From assembly GCA_026419815.1 (NCBI GenBank), contig JAOAKR010000002.1, forward strand, positions 1 to 26,212: a stretch of DNA of 26,212 nucleotides, in the 5' to 3' direction. Positions 15,603 to 22,290 of this stretch are shown piece after piece. The position numbers and the translations under genes were made by a program. The notes under the pieces were generated by a model that was given only the letters and a program-made list of their open reading frames with translations, did not search any database and had not been told where the DNA came from. This DNA comes from Microcaldota archaeon. GTDB taxonomy: Archaea > Micrarchaeota > Micrarchaeia > CAILAH01. The stretch's first letter is position 1, and the number at the start of each line of letters is the position of its first letter.

Positions 15603-16640
15603 ATGGATGCTGAACGCAAGTTCAACCTGATCACAAGAAGGCTTGAGGAGGTAGTGGGCGCGGACGAGCTTAGGGCCATCCTTGCCGAGCGCGACCTGAA
15701 AGTTTATTGGGGCACTGCAACTACCGGGAGGCCGCACGTCGGGTATTTTGTCCCTATAATGAAGATTGCTGATTTCCTTGATGCTGGCTGCGAGGTCACA
15801 ATCTTGTTTGCAGACCTGCACGCGTACCTGGACAATATGAAGACTTCCTGGGAACTGCTTGGCAAGAGGACTGCCTATTATGAGCACATAATCAAAGGGA
15901 TGCTTGGAATCGCCGGTGTTGATATCCGGCGGCTAAGGTTCGTCAGAGGGACTGACATCCAGCTCAGCCGGGAGTACACGCTTGATATGTATAGGCTCTC
16001 AACGCTCACCAGTGTGCACGACGCAAAGAAGGCCGGTGCCGAAGTTGTGAAACAAGTTGAGTCCCCGAAAATCGGCGGGATACTCTACCCTATTTTGCAG
16101 GCGCTTGATGAGGAATACCTAAAGGTTGACGCGCAGTTTGGCGGGCTTGACCAGCGCAAGATACTGATGTATTCGCGTGAATACCTGCCAAAGCTCGGCT
16201 ATAAGAAGCGGATACACTTGATGAACCCGATGCTGCCGGGGCTTTCGGGCGGCAAGATGAGCTCATCTGAGCCTGAGTCAAAGATAGACCTGCTTGACGA
16301 TGAGGTGACGATAAAAAGAAAATTCGCAAAAGCGTTCTGTCCTGAAGGCGAAGCGGAAAACAACGGCGTGCTCGCTATGTGCAAGTTTGTGCTTTTCCCT
16401 ATGCTTGAGAGGAAGGGAATGGGCTCGCTCACCATTGAACGCCCTGAGAAGTTTGGGGGCGATGTTGAATTCAAGGCTTATGATGAGCTTGAGAGGGCTT
16501 ACATTGCCAAGAAAGTGCACCCGATGGACCTCAAGGCTGGTGTTGCAGGGGAATTTGCCGCCCTTATGAAGCCGTTGAGGGAACAATTTGCCTCTCCCGA
16601 AATGCAGAAGCTTATCAGGGAGGCATATCCCGGGGGATAG
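15603..16640 (+). CDS. tyrS: Tyrosyl-tRNA synthetase
   Basis: This enzyme charges tRNA-Tyr with tyrosine in the cytoplasm. It is a 345-residue class I synthetase of the archaeal/eukaryal type. The HIGH-like motif is in TGRPHVGYFVP (about 41-51). The tyrosine and ATP pocket is represented by YPILQALDEEYLKVDAQFGG, and the KMSKS loop by GGKMSSSEPESKIDL. The C-terminal helical anticodon-binding part is present. It is about 40 residues longer than the Methanocaldococcus enzyme, with no extra recognisable domain. Confidence 0.95.
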   Translation: MDAERKFNLITRRLEEVVGADELRAILAERDLKVYWGTATTGRPHVGYFVPIMKIADFLDAGCEVTILFADLHAYLDNMKTSWELLGKRTAYYEHIIKGMLGIAGVDIRRLRFVRGTDIQLSREYTLDMYRLSTLTSVHDAKKAGAEVVKQVESPKIGGILYPILQALDEEYLKVDAQFGGLDQRKILMYSREYLPKLGYKKRIHLMNPMLPGLSGGKMSSSEPESKIDLLDDEVTIKRKFAKAFCPEGEAENNGVLAMCKFVLFPMLERKGMGSLTIERPEKFGGDVEFKAYDELERAYIAKKVHPMDLKAGVAGEFAALMKPLREQFASPEMQKLIREAYPGG

Positions 16641-16707
16641 CCGTAACTTGGTGTAGCTGGGCCAGTCGTGGGTGCAGGGTTAATAATATTGGCTGTGATA
16701 CCTGCTC

Positions 16708-17226
16708 ATGGCAGAAAATGGGCCTTGCGGGAGCCGCCGGAGCTTCCTGTTCATACTTCTGGCGAGTGTGCTTACGCTTGGGGTTTACTGGATTTACTGG
16801 TACTACAAGACCAATTCGGAGATTAAGGAATATGGAAGGATGGGGCATTCACCTGGCATCCGGCTGCTTATGCTGCTGTTCGGGTGGGTGCTTCTTGCAA
16901 TACCTACCATTTACGCATATTACGCTTGGCTGAGGGATGTTGACGGGCTTGCGAAACGGGTGGGTGTAAGCGGGCTCAGCCCTATAGGGAACACAATACT
17001 GCTGTTCGTGCCTCTTGGAAGCCTTTACACAACATATAAGGTGCAATCGGTACTGAATAGCATTTGGGCAAGTGATTCCGGTTGTTCCGGCGCTATTGGG
17101 AACCTGGAGCGTGCGCCTTCTCCTGAAACAGCGTCAAATATCCTTTTGGTATGCCCTAAGTGCAAGACAAGGAACCCTGAGGAAAACAACTACTGTAAAA
17201 AGTGTGGGGAAAAGTTGGGTGGGTAA
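16708..17226 (+). CDS. DUF4234-like membrane protein with C-terminal zinc ribbon
   Basis: The 172-residue product starts with the DUF4234-type motif (LTLGVYWIYWYYKTNSEI) within the first of three predicted membrane helices (about 12-33, 51-72 and 91-108). The C-terminal 25 residues form a zinc ribbon: CPKCKTRNPEENNYCKKCG, Cys 149/152/163/166. Function is unknown; zinc ribbons on small membrane proteins are often regulatory or scaffolding. TTAATAATATT about 20-30 bp upstream looks like its TATA box. There is no sign of an operon with tyrS. Confidence 0.8.
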   Translation: MAENGPCGSRRSFLFILLASVLTLGVYWIYWYYKTNSEIKEYGRMGHSPGIRLLMLLFGWVLLAIPTIYAYYAWLRDVDGLAKRVGVSGLSPIGNTILLFVPLGSLYTTYKVQSVLNSIWASDSGCSGAIGNLERAPSPETASNILLVCPKCKTRNPEENNYCKKCGEKLGG

Positions 17227-17274
17227 TTGGACGGGTGCCTGGGCAGCACCAGCACCATTCTGCCGCCCTGAAAT

Positions 17275-17287
17275 CTTTAAATAATAG
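17275..17287 (+). promoter_or_regulatory. TATA box for tRNA-Trp
   Basis: CTTTAAATAATAG lies about 25-30 bp before the first base of tRNA-Trp. Confidence 0.55.
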
Positions 17288-17346
17288 CCAGGCCTATATT
17301 CCTGAGTTGGGGCCATGGTGCAACCAGGCAACACGGCTGGCTCCAG

Positions 17347-17510
17347 TCAAAGGTGAGGTGCAAGGCGCCTCCCTTTTGCACCCCGCTCACGCGGGGACTG
17401 GTTTACTGAGGGCTTTTCGGCAATTAACTTTCACCTCCCAAAAGCCCAATGATTGAAGTAAGCTGGAGCGTGCCTCATGGCAGAATTATGCCGTGATTGT
17501 GCAAGAAGAA
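17347..17510 (+). ncRNA. tRNA-Trp intron 1 (164 nt), candidate C/D-box guide RNA
   Basis: The intron is highly structured: GGTGCAA/TTGCACC, CCCCGC-TCAC-GCGGGG, GGGCTTTT/AAAAGCCC and CATGGCA/TGCCGTG hairpins can all form. ACTGGTTT (17397-17404) lies one base before a D box CTGA (17406-17409) and is complementary to AAACCAGT (17509-17516) across the 3' exon. The fifth base upstream of the D box pairs with position 39. CTGGAGC (17463-17469) is complementary to GCTCCAG around C34, but the D box there would be TGCC. C-like boxes are only weak (GTGAGGT near 17354; ATGATTG near 17449). Known precedent: the haloarchaeal tRNA-Trp intron guides methylation at 34 and 39. Confidence 0.6.
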
Positions 17511-17530
17511 ACCAGTAGATCGGGGTTCAA

Positions 17531-17567
17531 ACAAGGGTCTCGTGCGGCCCTTTTCAGCTTGGAATAA
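17531..17567 (+). other. tRNA-Trp intron 2, in the T loop (about 58/59, 37 nt)
   Basis: The T arm is interrupted between TTCAA and AT. A relaxed splice motif can be drawn: helix TTC (17526-17528) with GAA (17562-17564), 3-nt 5' bulge AAA (17529-17531), inner helix CAAG (17532-17535) with CTTG (17558-17561), and a 5-nt 3' loop TAAAT. Repeated A residues make the exact cut ambiguous by one or two bases; every choice restores TTCAAAT. Confidence 0.82.
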
Positions 17568-17583
17568 ATCCCTGTGGCCCCAC

Positions 17584-17588
17584 TTTTT
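17584..17588 (+). terminator. T-tract terminator after tRNA-Trp
   Basis: TTTTT two bases after the tRNA end, followed by TCTATTTATTG, is a typical archaeal termination tract. The next gene starts only 16 bp later. Confidence 0.45.
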
Positions 17589-17603
17589 CTATTTATTGTT
17601 TGG

Positions 17604-18332
17604 ATGAGAAATTTCCTTGTGAGGGTGCTGGCTTTCATTATTATCTCGCTTGCACTGCTAGTTGGGTGCACTGGGAGGCAGGCGGTTGTTGAAAAAGTTG
17701 TTGACGGAGACACTGTTGAGCTCGGAGACGGCACGCGTGTCCGCCTTGCTGGGATAAACACCCCTGAAAAGGGCGAGCCGTGCTACTGGCAGGCGCGGGC
17801 CGCGCTTGAGGCACTTGCTGGCGGGAAACTGGTTATGTTGCGCGCGCTTGGCACTGACAAATACGGGAGGACGCTAGCAGAAGTTTATGTGGATGGGAAA
17901 AATGCCAACGTGAAGATGCTTGAGCTCGGGCTTGCAAACAGGTATTACGGTGAAGGGATTGACTGGGCGGAGTACTCACGCGCTGAGAGTGTTGGCAGGG
18001 CTGGTGGCGGGTGCGTTTGGAAAAGGGATGTGCTTTATGCTTGTGTGAAGGTGAGGAGGGATACCGGTGGGTTTATTGCGGAGAATGTGTGCAATGTAAC
18101 CATAGATACAAACGTGCTAATCAAGGATACTAGTGCCAGCCACAGGTTTGAGCGCCGGCTCTATATGCTTCCTTATGGAAAAGTTGCAATAAGCGAAGGG
18201 TGTAGGGAAGGCAACAATACGATTGCCCTGTGCCAGAACATATTCAATGAAGGCGGGGATGAAATATTCATAATAAGCAAGGAAAGCGGCGGGCTTGTCG
18301 GGTGGGCTGCATATGGCACGTATGCCGAATAG
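17604..18332 (+). CDS. Lipoprotein: staphylococcal-nuclease-like domain + lamin-tail-like domain
   Basis: The 242-residue product has a lipoprotein-type signal ending in LALLVGC (C22 as the possible lipid anchor), then an SNase domain (about 27-150). The latter has VVDGDTVEL, VRLAGINTPE (R47, E55) and DKYGRTLAEV (R89), so all three catalytic positions are kept. It would cut DNA or RNA outside the cell. Residues about 155-242 (FIAENVCNVTIDTNVLI..., GDEIFII) look like a lamin-tail domain, a known partner of extracellular nucleases. ATG 17604 is chosen; an upstream in-frame GTG at 17574 lies inside the tRNA. The start is only 21 bp from the tRNA end, so the promoter must overlap the tRNA or its terminator. 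Confidence 0.85.
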   Translation: MRNFLVRVLAFIIISLALLVGCTGRQAVVEKVVDGDTVELGDGTRVRLAGINTPEKGEPCYWQARAALEALAGGKLVMLRALGTDKYGRTLAEVYVDGKNANVKMLELGLANRYYGEGIDWAEYSRAESVGRAGGGCVWKRDVLYACVKVRRDTGGFIAENVCNVTIDTNVLIKDTSASHRFERRLYMLPYGKVAISEGCREGNNTIALCQNIFNEGGDEIFIISKESGGLVGWAAYGTYAE

Positions 18333-18346
18333 CAGGCTTGCAAGTA

Positions 18347-18541
18347 ATGTGCAATGATTGCCGGGTATGTTATAGAATACTGAATTCAGATCTCCTGGAT
18401 GAAAAGAAATACTTGTTGGGGAGAGATTTGGACACTTATATCAAGACAACTAAGAAGAAATTCAAATGAAAAGGTTACGGGGACGGCGTAGTTTTTGGGA
18501 AGGCCATTGAAAATTTCAAGAGAGAATTACTTTGGGGATAG
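18347..18541 (+). pseudogene. Small CxxCxxC ORF (40 aa) with in-frame continuation after a stop; possibly decayed gene
   Basis: ATG 18347 opens a frame MCNDCRVCYRILNSDLLDEK... that stops at 18467-18469. The same frame then resumes with protein-like sequence (KGYGDGVVFGKAIENFKREL) to a second stop at 18539-18541. The first part has cysteines at 2, 5 and 8 and a Lys-rich end. No Shine-Dalgarno sequence and no recognised family. It may be a 40-residue gene or the remains of a longer one. This 287-bp gap (18333-18619) is otherwise empty, apart from TATA-like GTATAAAC at about 18556. Confidence 0.3.
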
Positions 18542-18619
18542 TTATTTTGGGGCACGTATAAACGGAATGATTAATTGTTATGGTGCCCGCGTTCTCGCAA
18601 TTGAGGCCAATAAGGCAAG

Positions 18620-20917
18620 CTATGCAATGCCTTGCTTTTTCTTGACTTCAAGCAGGCGGACCTCGCGCTCAAGCAGTTTTGGGAACTCCTCCGCCCATTT
18701 AGCATCAACCTTTGCATAGTCAACGTTGCCCTCTGCATCCTCAAATTCGCGGAGCAGGTTGTTTGCAAGGGATGACGCTGCGAGCACGAAGTCCATCTCA
18801 AGAAGCTCATAATGCCCGTGCACCTCATATGCCCTGTATATCTGGGAATAAACCTTGCCCTTGAACGCTGCCTGCATTACCATCTGCTGTGGTGACAGCC
18901 CGCGCTCCTCTGACCTGCGCTTGAGCGCGGGAGGCACAAACTTTATCTTGAGGTTCTTCTGCAATGTGCCAAGGTCAATGTCATCTATAAGCCACCTGTT
19001 CAGCTCTGGGTTGTCAAGGAACAACGCTTCAAACGATGAGCTGTCAATGTCATTCCCGCGCGTGAATGAGAACACTTCTTCAAACTTCTTGTTCTCAATG
19101 TCACTTTCATAGGCCTTGCCGAGCAGGCGGTAGGTTGCACTCTTCCTGCCGAAGCGCACCTTCTTAAGGAACGTGTACCTGTCTGTCGCAAACATGCTTG
19201 CACCAGGGATACCAAATACGAGCTCAAGCCGGTCCCTTATGTCTTTCAGGCTCTGCGCGTGCAAATTGTAGAGCACAAACACACCGGGCTGTGTGTTCAG
19301 CAGGTTGATTATGCCCTGTATTGCGGCACGCGAGCGCACCTCGTTTATTATCAGTGCTGCGTCACCCATACGCAGTGATGCGCTCGTGAGTGCTACAAGC
19401 GATAGTGCTGCCGACGGGCCAGTGTCAGACTCCTTGTCTGAGGCCATTGAGCGCATAACACCTATGTGGAATCCGCGCTTGCGGTATGCTGAGACCGGGA
19501 TTTCCTCAATGTCCTGGATGGGCAGTATGCGTGTCTTTGTGCCTATTGCAATCATCTTTGCTGCTGTAAATGCAGTTTTTCCGACGCCTTTCAGGCCGAG
19601 TATTGCCTCCGAGCACCCCAAGTAAACCATCATGTCATCATAGCCCGCAAAGAACGCGGACAGTGAGCGGTAGTTCAGGTATTCTGCATAAGTGAACGGC
19701 TTTTCCTTCATCAGCCTCAGTGCGCCTTGGCGCTCGCCGAACGTTGCTGGCGGCCCTTGCAAGTGGCATCTCATATTAAGCCGTTTGAGCACAAGGTCAA
19801 CTATCGGGCTCTGTGGCCCATACGTCGCGTTTTTGTCCGTTGAAAGTATGTTGTAAAAGAGCTGGTCAACAAGCTTGCTGCTGTACCTGTAGACTGTATG
19901 GCATATGCCGAACTTGATATGGTCAATGTATATTGGGGCGTTTTCGGAGTCAATGTAAATGTCCGTTACGTTGCGCTTGTCCAGGCATATCACTTCCATC
20001 GGCTCACCAAGCCCCGCAACCCATGACGCTGCGATGCGGGCGAGCACTACCGCCTGTTCTGGCGTTATCGGTATGTTGTTCTCCCCTGCATATTCAACGA
20101 AATGCCTGCGGTACTCACGCATCTTTTCGTCAAACATCATGTTGTAGTCCTTGACCTGCACGCCCCTTATGGTGCTCATCTCACGCTCTATGAGCTTGCG
20201 CGCCTCATCAACCAGCCTGGTGTCTATGCCTTCTTCAATCTTGTTCTCTATCACGTACCACGGCGATTCCGAGCCGGGCACATCATACATCGTTATCGTG
20301 TATCCGTAATCCAGCTCATACTTTGCGCCTGGCTTGTCTGACGGCTTAGAGCCTTCAGGCAGCAGGAGCTCAAGCGAGTCAACGTATTTCATTACCTTCA
20401 TATTGAGGAGGGAGATAAATGCCTGGCGCAGGTCGCCCTTCTGCTTGACAAGCGCGTACATCTTTGTCTCCTGCAGCTTCTTGAGTATCCCCTTAAGCCA
20501 GGCCATATAATTCTTGTAGGCTTCGTAAAATGCGGCCTTGGTCGGCTGCGCCTCGCTGTATTCAAGTATTGTCTGCTCGGCTATGAGCGGGTTTGTGAGG
20601 AGGTCCTCATATATCTTGGCTAACGTCTTGCGCCGCTGGTCGTACGCATCATCATCTTCGCGGCCGTAAAGCTGCTTGTTGAGGACGAGCTTTTCAACCT
20701 GCCTTATGAACCTGACATATGACATTATGGTATCAACCTTCTCCCCGCTAAGCTCAAACACCAGCTGCTCCTCATACCTTATCTTCTCAAAATCTGATTT
20801 TGTGAGCGTGGCCATCGCCCTTAGGTTGTTGCTTATGAAATCCGGGCTCATAAACTCGTAAGGTGAATTGGTGCAGTCAAAAACAAGGACATTGCCCTTT
20901 ATGATGGTCTCGCACAT
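18620..20917 (-). CDS. Large TadA/FlaI-type secretion ATPase
   Basis: This is a hexameric ATPase of the type II/IV secretion superfamily, which powers pilus, archaellum or secretion machines at the membrane. In the 765-residue protein the N-terminal 300 residues are mostly helical and not recognised. Residues about 300-340 match the usual pre-ATPase region (VTDIYIDSENAPIYIDH). Then come Walker A (GLKGVGKTA, 441-449), the Asp box (PIQDIEEIP), Walker B (GDAALIINEVRS, about 518-529) and a His box (YNLHAQS, 550-556). About 200 extra residues follow. ATG 20917 is chosen because TATA-like CTTTTTATAG lies 20-30 bp upstream. The usual partners (a TadC/FlaJ-type membrane protein, prepilins) are absent from the window. 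Confidence 0.85.
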   Translation of the reverse strand: MCETIIKGNVLVFDCTNSPYEFMSPDFISNNLRAMATLTKSDFEKIRYEEQLVFELSGEKVDTIMSYVRFIRQVEKLVLNKQLYGREDDDAYDQRRKTLAKIYEDLLTNPLIAEQTILEYSEAQPTKAAFYEAYKNYMAWLKGILKKLQETKMYALVKQKGDLRQAFISLLNMKVMKYVDSLELLLPEGSKPSDKPGAKYELDYGYTITMYDVPGSESPWYVIENKIEEGIDTRLVDEARKLIEREMSTIRGVQVKDYNMMFDEKMREYRRHFVEYAGENNIPITPEQAVVLARIAASWVAGLGEPMEVICLDKRNVTDIYIDSENAPIYIDHIKFGICHTVYRYSSKLVDQLFYNILSTDKNATYGPQSPIVDLVLKRLNMRCHLQGPPATFGERQGALRLMKEKPFTYAEYLNYRSLSAFFAGYDDMMVYLGCSEAILGLKGVGKTAFTAAKMIAIGTKTRILPIQDIEEIPVSAYRKRGFHIGVMRSMASDKESDTGPSAALSLVALTSASLRMGDAALIINEVRSRAAIQGIINLLNTQPGVFVLYNLHAQSLKDIRDRLELVFGIPGASMFATDRYTFLKKVRFGRKSATYRLLGKAYESDIENKKFEEVFSFTRGNDIDSSSFEALFLDNPELNRWLIDDIDLGTLQKNLKIKFVPPALKRRSEERGLSPQQMVMQAAFKGKVYSQIYRAYEVHGHYELLEMDFVLAASSLANNLLREFEDAEGNVDYAKVDAKWAEEFPKLLEREVRLLEVKKKQGIA

Positions 20918-20937
20918 GATATGTGTTTGGGATGAAA

Positions 20938-20947
20938 CTATAAAAAG
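20938..20947. promoter_or_regulatory. Shared TATA element of the ATPase / beta-sandwich pair
   Basis: CTATAAAAAG lies 21-30 bp before minus ATG 20917 and about 41-50 bp before plus ATG 20988. The plus gene has a Shine-Dalgarno (GAGGTGG), so a short leader there is expected. Confidence 0.5.
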
Positions 20948-20987
20948 AATTGCACTGAATATAGCAGCAAGGATATGAGGTGGTAAC

Positions 20988-21353
20988 ATGGCACTTGTGC
21001 CTTATGACTTGAAAGTGGAGCTGTCGCCCCTTAGGCTCAAAAAGGGTGACGATAGGCCTGTCACTATGAAAATACGGGTGAAAAACCTTGAGCAGCAGGA
21101 GAACCTCACGAGCATACTCGTTGAGATACCTTCAACGGTGGGCTTTGACAAGACAGGCTTTGTAAGCAGGAAAGAGATACGGGTCGGAAACATCGCCCCG
21201 AACGAGGAAAAGGTGTTTGACGTTGACCTGTTCTCGCACCAAAAGACGAATACTGGGTCCTATGTTGTGCGCGTCATCGCAAACAAGCACTACAGGGGAT
21301 ACTCGCACGTGTTTGCGAATGCCGTAAAGGAAGTGACCTTGAGGATCGTTTAG
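20988..21353 (+). CDS. Cytoplasmic beta-sandwich (CARDB/NEW3-like) protein
   Basis: The 121-residue product lacks a signal peptide and reads as an Ig-like beta sandwich: LSPLRLKKGDDRPVTMKIRV, ENLTSILVEIPSTV, IRVGNIAPNEEKVFDVDLFS and GSYVVRVIANKHYRG. Such folds commonly bind other proteins. It is divergent from the secretion ATPase, with a Shine-Dalgarno GAGGTGG 5 bp before the ATG, and overlaps the convergent regulator gene by 4 bp at the stops. A role with the ATPase is an inference from position only. Confidence 0.7.
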   Translation: MALVPYDLKVELSPLRLKKGDDRPVTMKIRVKNLEQQENLTSILVEIPSTVGFDKTGFVSRKEIRVGNIAPNEEKVFDVDLFSHQKTNTGSYVVRVIANKHYRGYSHVFANAVKEVTLRIV

Positions 21354-21613
21354 GCCTCTTTGAGCGCGGCCATAAGCTGGCTGACGAGTGAGGCGACATT
21401 TTTCCCTTTTTCAGTAAGCACTACCATTTTTTTCCTGCCAGAAGCCCTGTAGTCAATTATGCCTAGATTGTAGAGCTGCGCGAGTATATTAAGCGTGTGG
21501 AGGTAAGTGAGGCCGGTTTCACGCGATAAGGATGAGATATACCATTCCTTTGATGAATCCCTGAGGGCGAGCATAACCGCTATTGGCCTCTCCCTTATAA
21601 ATGGGATTATCAT
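21350..21613 (-). CDS. Winged-helix transcription regulator
   Basis: The 87-residue protein is a single winged helix-turn-helix domain. It has a first helix (ERPIAVMLALRDSSKEW), the helix pair YISSLSRETGLTYLHTLNIL, and a wing (IIDYRASGRKKMVVLTEKGKNVA). It resembles MarR/ArsR-type regulators without ligand domains. It is divergent from the PRC-barrel gene with a shared TATA element, so autoregulation or control of that gene is plausible but not shown. Confidence 0.82.
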   Translation of the reverse strand: MIIPFIRERPIAVMLALRDSSKEWYISSLSRETGLTYLHTLNILAQLYNLGIIDYRASGRKKMVVLTEKGKNVASLVSQLMAALKEA

Positions 21614-21633
21614 AGCATTAGGTTGGCGGTATA

Positions 21634-21643
21634 GCTTAAATAC
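21634..21643. promoter_or_regulatory. Shared TATA element of regulator / PRC-barrel pair
   Basis: GCTTAAATAC lies 21-30 bp before minus ATG 21613 and 30-39 bp before plus ATG 21673, in a 59-bp gap. Confidence 0.5.
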
Positions 21644-21672
21644 TTTACCTTGAAATTATTGTTGGTGGTAAA

Positions 21673-21927
21673 ATGGCTTTGAACATAGCGGACCTTTACG
21701 GAATGGACATCTTCACCGCGAACGGAAAGTTTGTTGGGAAAATACAGGATGTCATCGTTGACTTGGAGAAGGGGGAGGTTATCCGTGTTGCAATGGAGCC
21801 TCTTAGCAACATAAACTCCAGGGAAGAGGCAAGGGACGTCCTCAAGAACAAGAGCATACTTTACAAGAACGTGCGCTCGGTTGGGGATGTTGTAATAGTG
21901 GATGACAATTACAAGGAGACAAGATAA
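21673..21927 (+). CDS. PRC-barrel domain protein
   Basis: The 84-residue product is a single PRC-barrel: LYGMDIFTANGKFVGKIQDVIVDLEKGEVIRVAME, followed by SVGDVVIVDD. PRC-barrel proteins bind RNA or partner proteins; archaeal stand-alone copies are mostly uncharacterised, and some take part in cell division. GGTGGT lies 2 bp before the ATG, too close for an ideal ribosome site, so initiation may be near-leaderless. A T-rich tract (CTAATTTTTAACATTTT) after the stop may terminate it just before the inverted-repeat element. Confidence 0.82.
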   Translation: MALNIADLYGMDIFTANGKFVGKIQDVIVDLEKGEVIRVAMEPLSNINSREEARDVLKNKSILYKNVRSVGDVVIVDDNYKETR

Positions 21928-21974
21928 GCCTAATTTTTAACATTTTCATATTTGTACCGCGAGCTAATAAGGCA

Positions 21975-21992
21975 GAGGGGTCACTTCCACTA
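21975..21992 (+). repeat. Left 18-bp inverted terminal repeat
   Basis: GAGGGGTCACTTCCACTA is the exact reverse complement of 22291-22308. The bases outside (AAGGCA) do not match the right flank. Confidence 0.9.
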
Positions 21993-22244
21993 TTATTCCG
22001 ACTTTAATATTTCAAGGCTTTTTATCTTGCATTTATAGACGGACACGTTGCCCTTAAACTGCAAGAAAAAATTGTCCAATATTTTTTCGTGCTCCTTTGT
22101 AGTTATGATCACGGATTTTGTGGCTCTCCTTATAAAAGGCTCCATTTTTGATAAATTATAATAGAATTTTCGCTTTATTTTGTGCATTTCTAATGCATTT
22201 TGAGGGATTATGTCGTAAACATACATTGTGTCATAGCGTGACAT
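21993..22244 (-). CDS. Orphan Cas2-like small protein (83 aa)
   Basis: The predicted order fits the Cas2-type ferredoxin fold: strand MYVYDII with a conserved-style Asp, a basic helix (NALEMHKIKRKFYYNLSKM), strand ATKSVIITT, helix EHEKILDNFFLQF and strand NVSVYKCKI. Family knowledge: Cas2 is about 80-100 residues, dimerises, and helps Cas1 integrate spacers; relatives include VapD and PaaX C-domains. No cas1, other cas gene or CRISPR array is present. The assignment is by eye; a different small alpha/beta nucleic-acid-binding protein is possible. Codon choice (AAA, ATA, TTA, AAT, TTT) differs from the G/C-richer neighbours, suggesting transfer. There is no Shine-Dalgarno, and the TATA box at 22268-22282 fits a short leader. 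Confidence 0.6.
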   Translation of the reverse strand: MSRYDTMYVYDIIPQNALEMHKIKRKFYYNLSKMEPFIRRATKSVIITTKEHEKILDNFFLQFKGNVSVYKCKIKSLEILKSE

Positions 22245-22267
22245 AGTTGTATCTATAGTTACAAACG

Positions 22268-22282
22268 CTTATATTTTTATAC
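22268..22282 (-). promoter_or_regulatory. TATA box of the Cas2-like gene
   Basis: The minus-strand sequence GTATAAAAATATAAG lies 24-38 bp before ATG 22244 and inside the inverted repeats, so the element carries its own promoter. Confidence 0.55.
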
Positions 22283-22290
22283 TATAAGAT

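Larger units (their letters stand above)
17309..17582 (+). tRNA. tRNA-Trp(CCA) with two introns
   Basis: Acceptor GGGGCCA (17309-17315) pairs perfectly with TGGCCCC (17575-17581), and A73 is 17582. The D arm is GTG/CAC with loop AACCAGGCAA. The anticodon stem GCTGG (17336-17340) pairs with CCAGT (17512-17516), with anticodon CCA at 17343-17345. The T-stem CGGGG (17521-17525) pairs with CCCTG (17570-17574). Removing a 164-nt intron at 37/38 and a 37-nt intron in the T loop leaves a 73-nt tRNA with T loop TTCAAAT. A decoy CGGCCC at 17545-17550 lies inside intron 2 and gives a poor acceptor. No CCA is encoded. Confidence 0.92.

Noticed and set aside
17309..17551. tRNA-Trp ending at the CGGCCC near 17545 with only one intron
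   Set aside because: It gives an acceptor with a G-T end pair and an A-C mismatch and no T-stem; the downstream TGGCCCC pairs perfectly once intron 2 is removed.
17574..17603. Upstream GTG start for the lipoprotein nuclease
   Set aside because: It lies within the 3' end of tRNA-Trp, and ATG 17604 starts a normal lipoprotein signal.
18495..18719. TTG-started plus-strand frame overlapping the end of the ATPase gene
   Set aside because: Most of it is antisense to the ATPase gene, with no domain or ribosome site.
20918..20989. 24-residue N-terminal extension of the secretion ATPase, which looks like a signal peptide
   Set aside because: It crosses the TATA element and the start region of the divergent gene; a cytoplasmic ATPase should not have a signal peptide, and ATG 20917 has proper promoter spacing.
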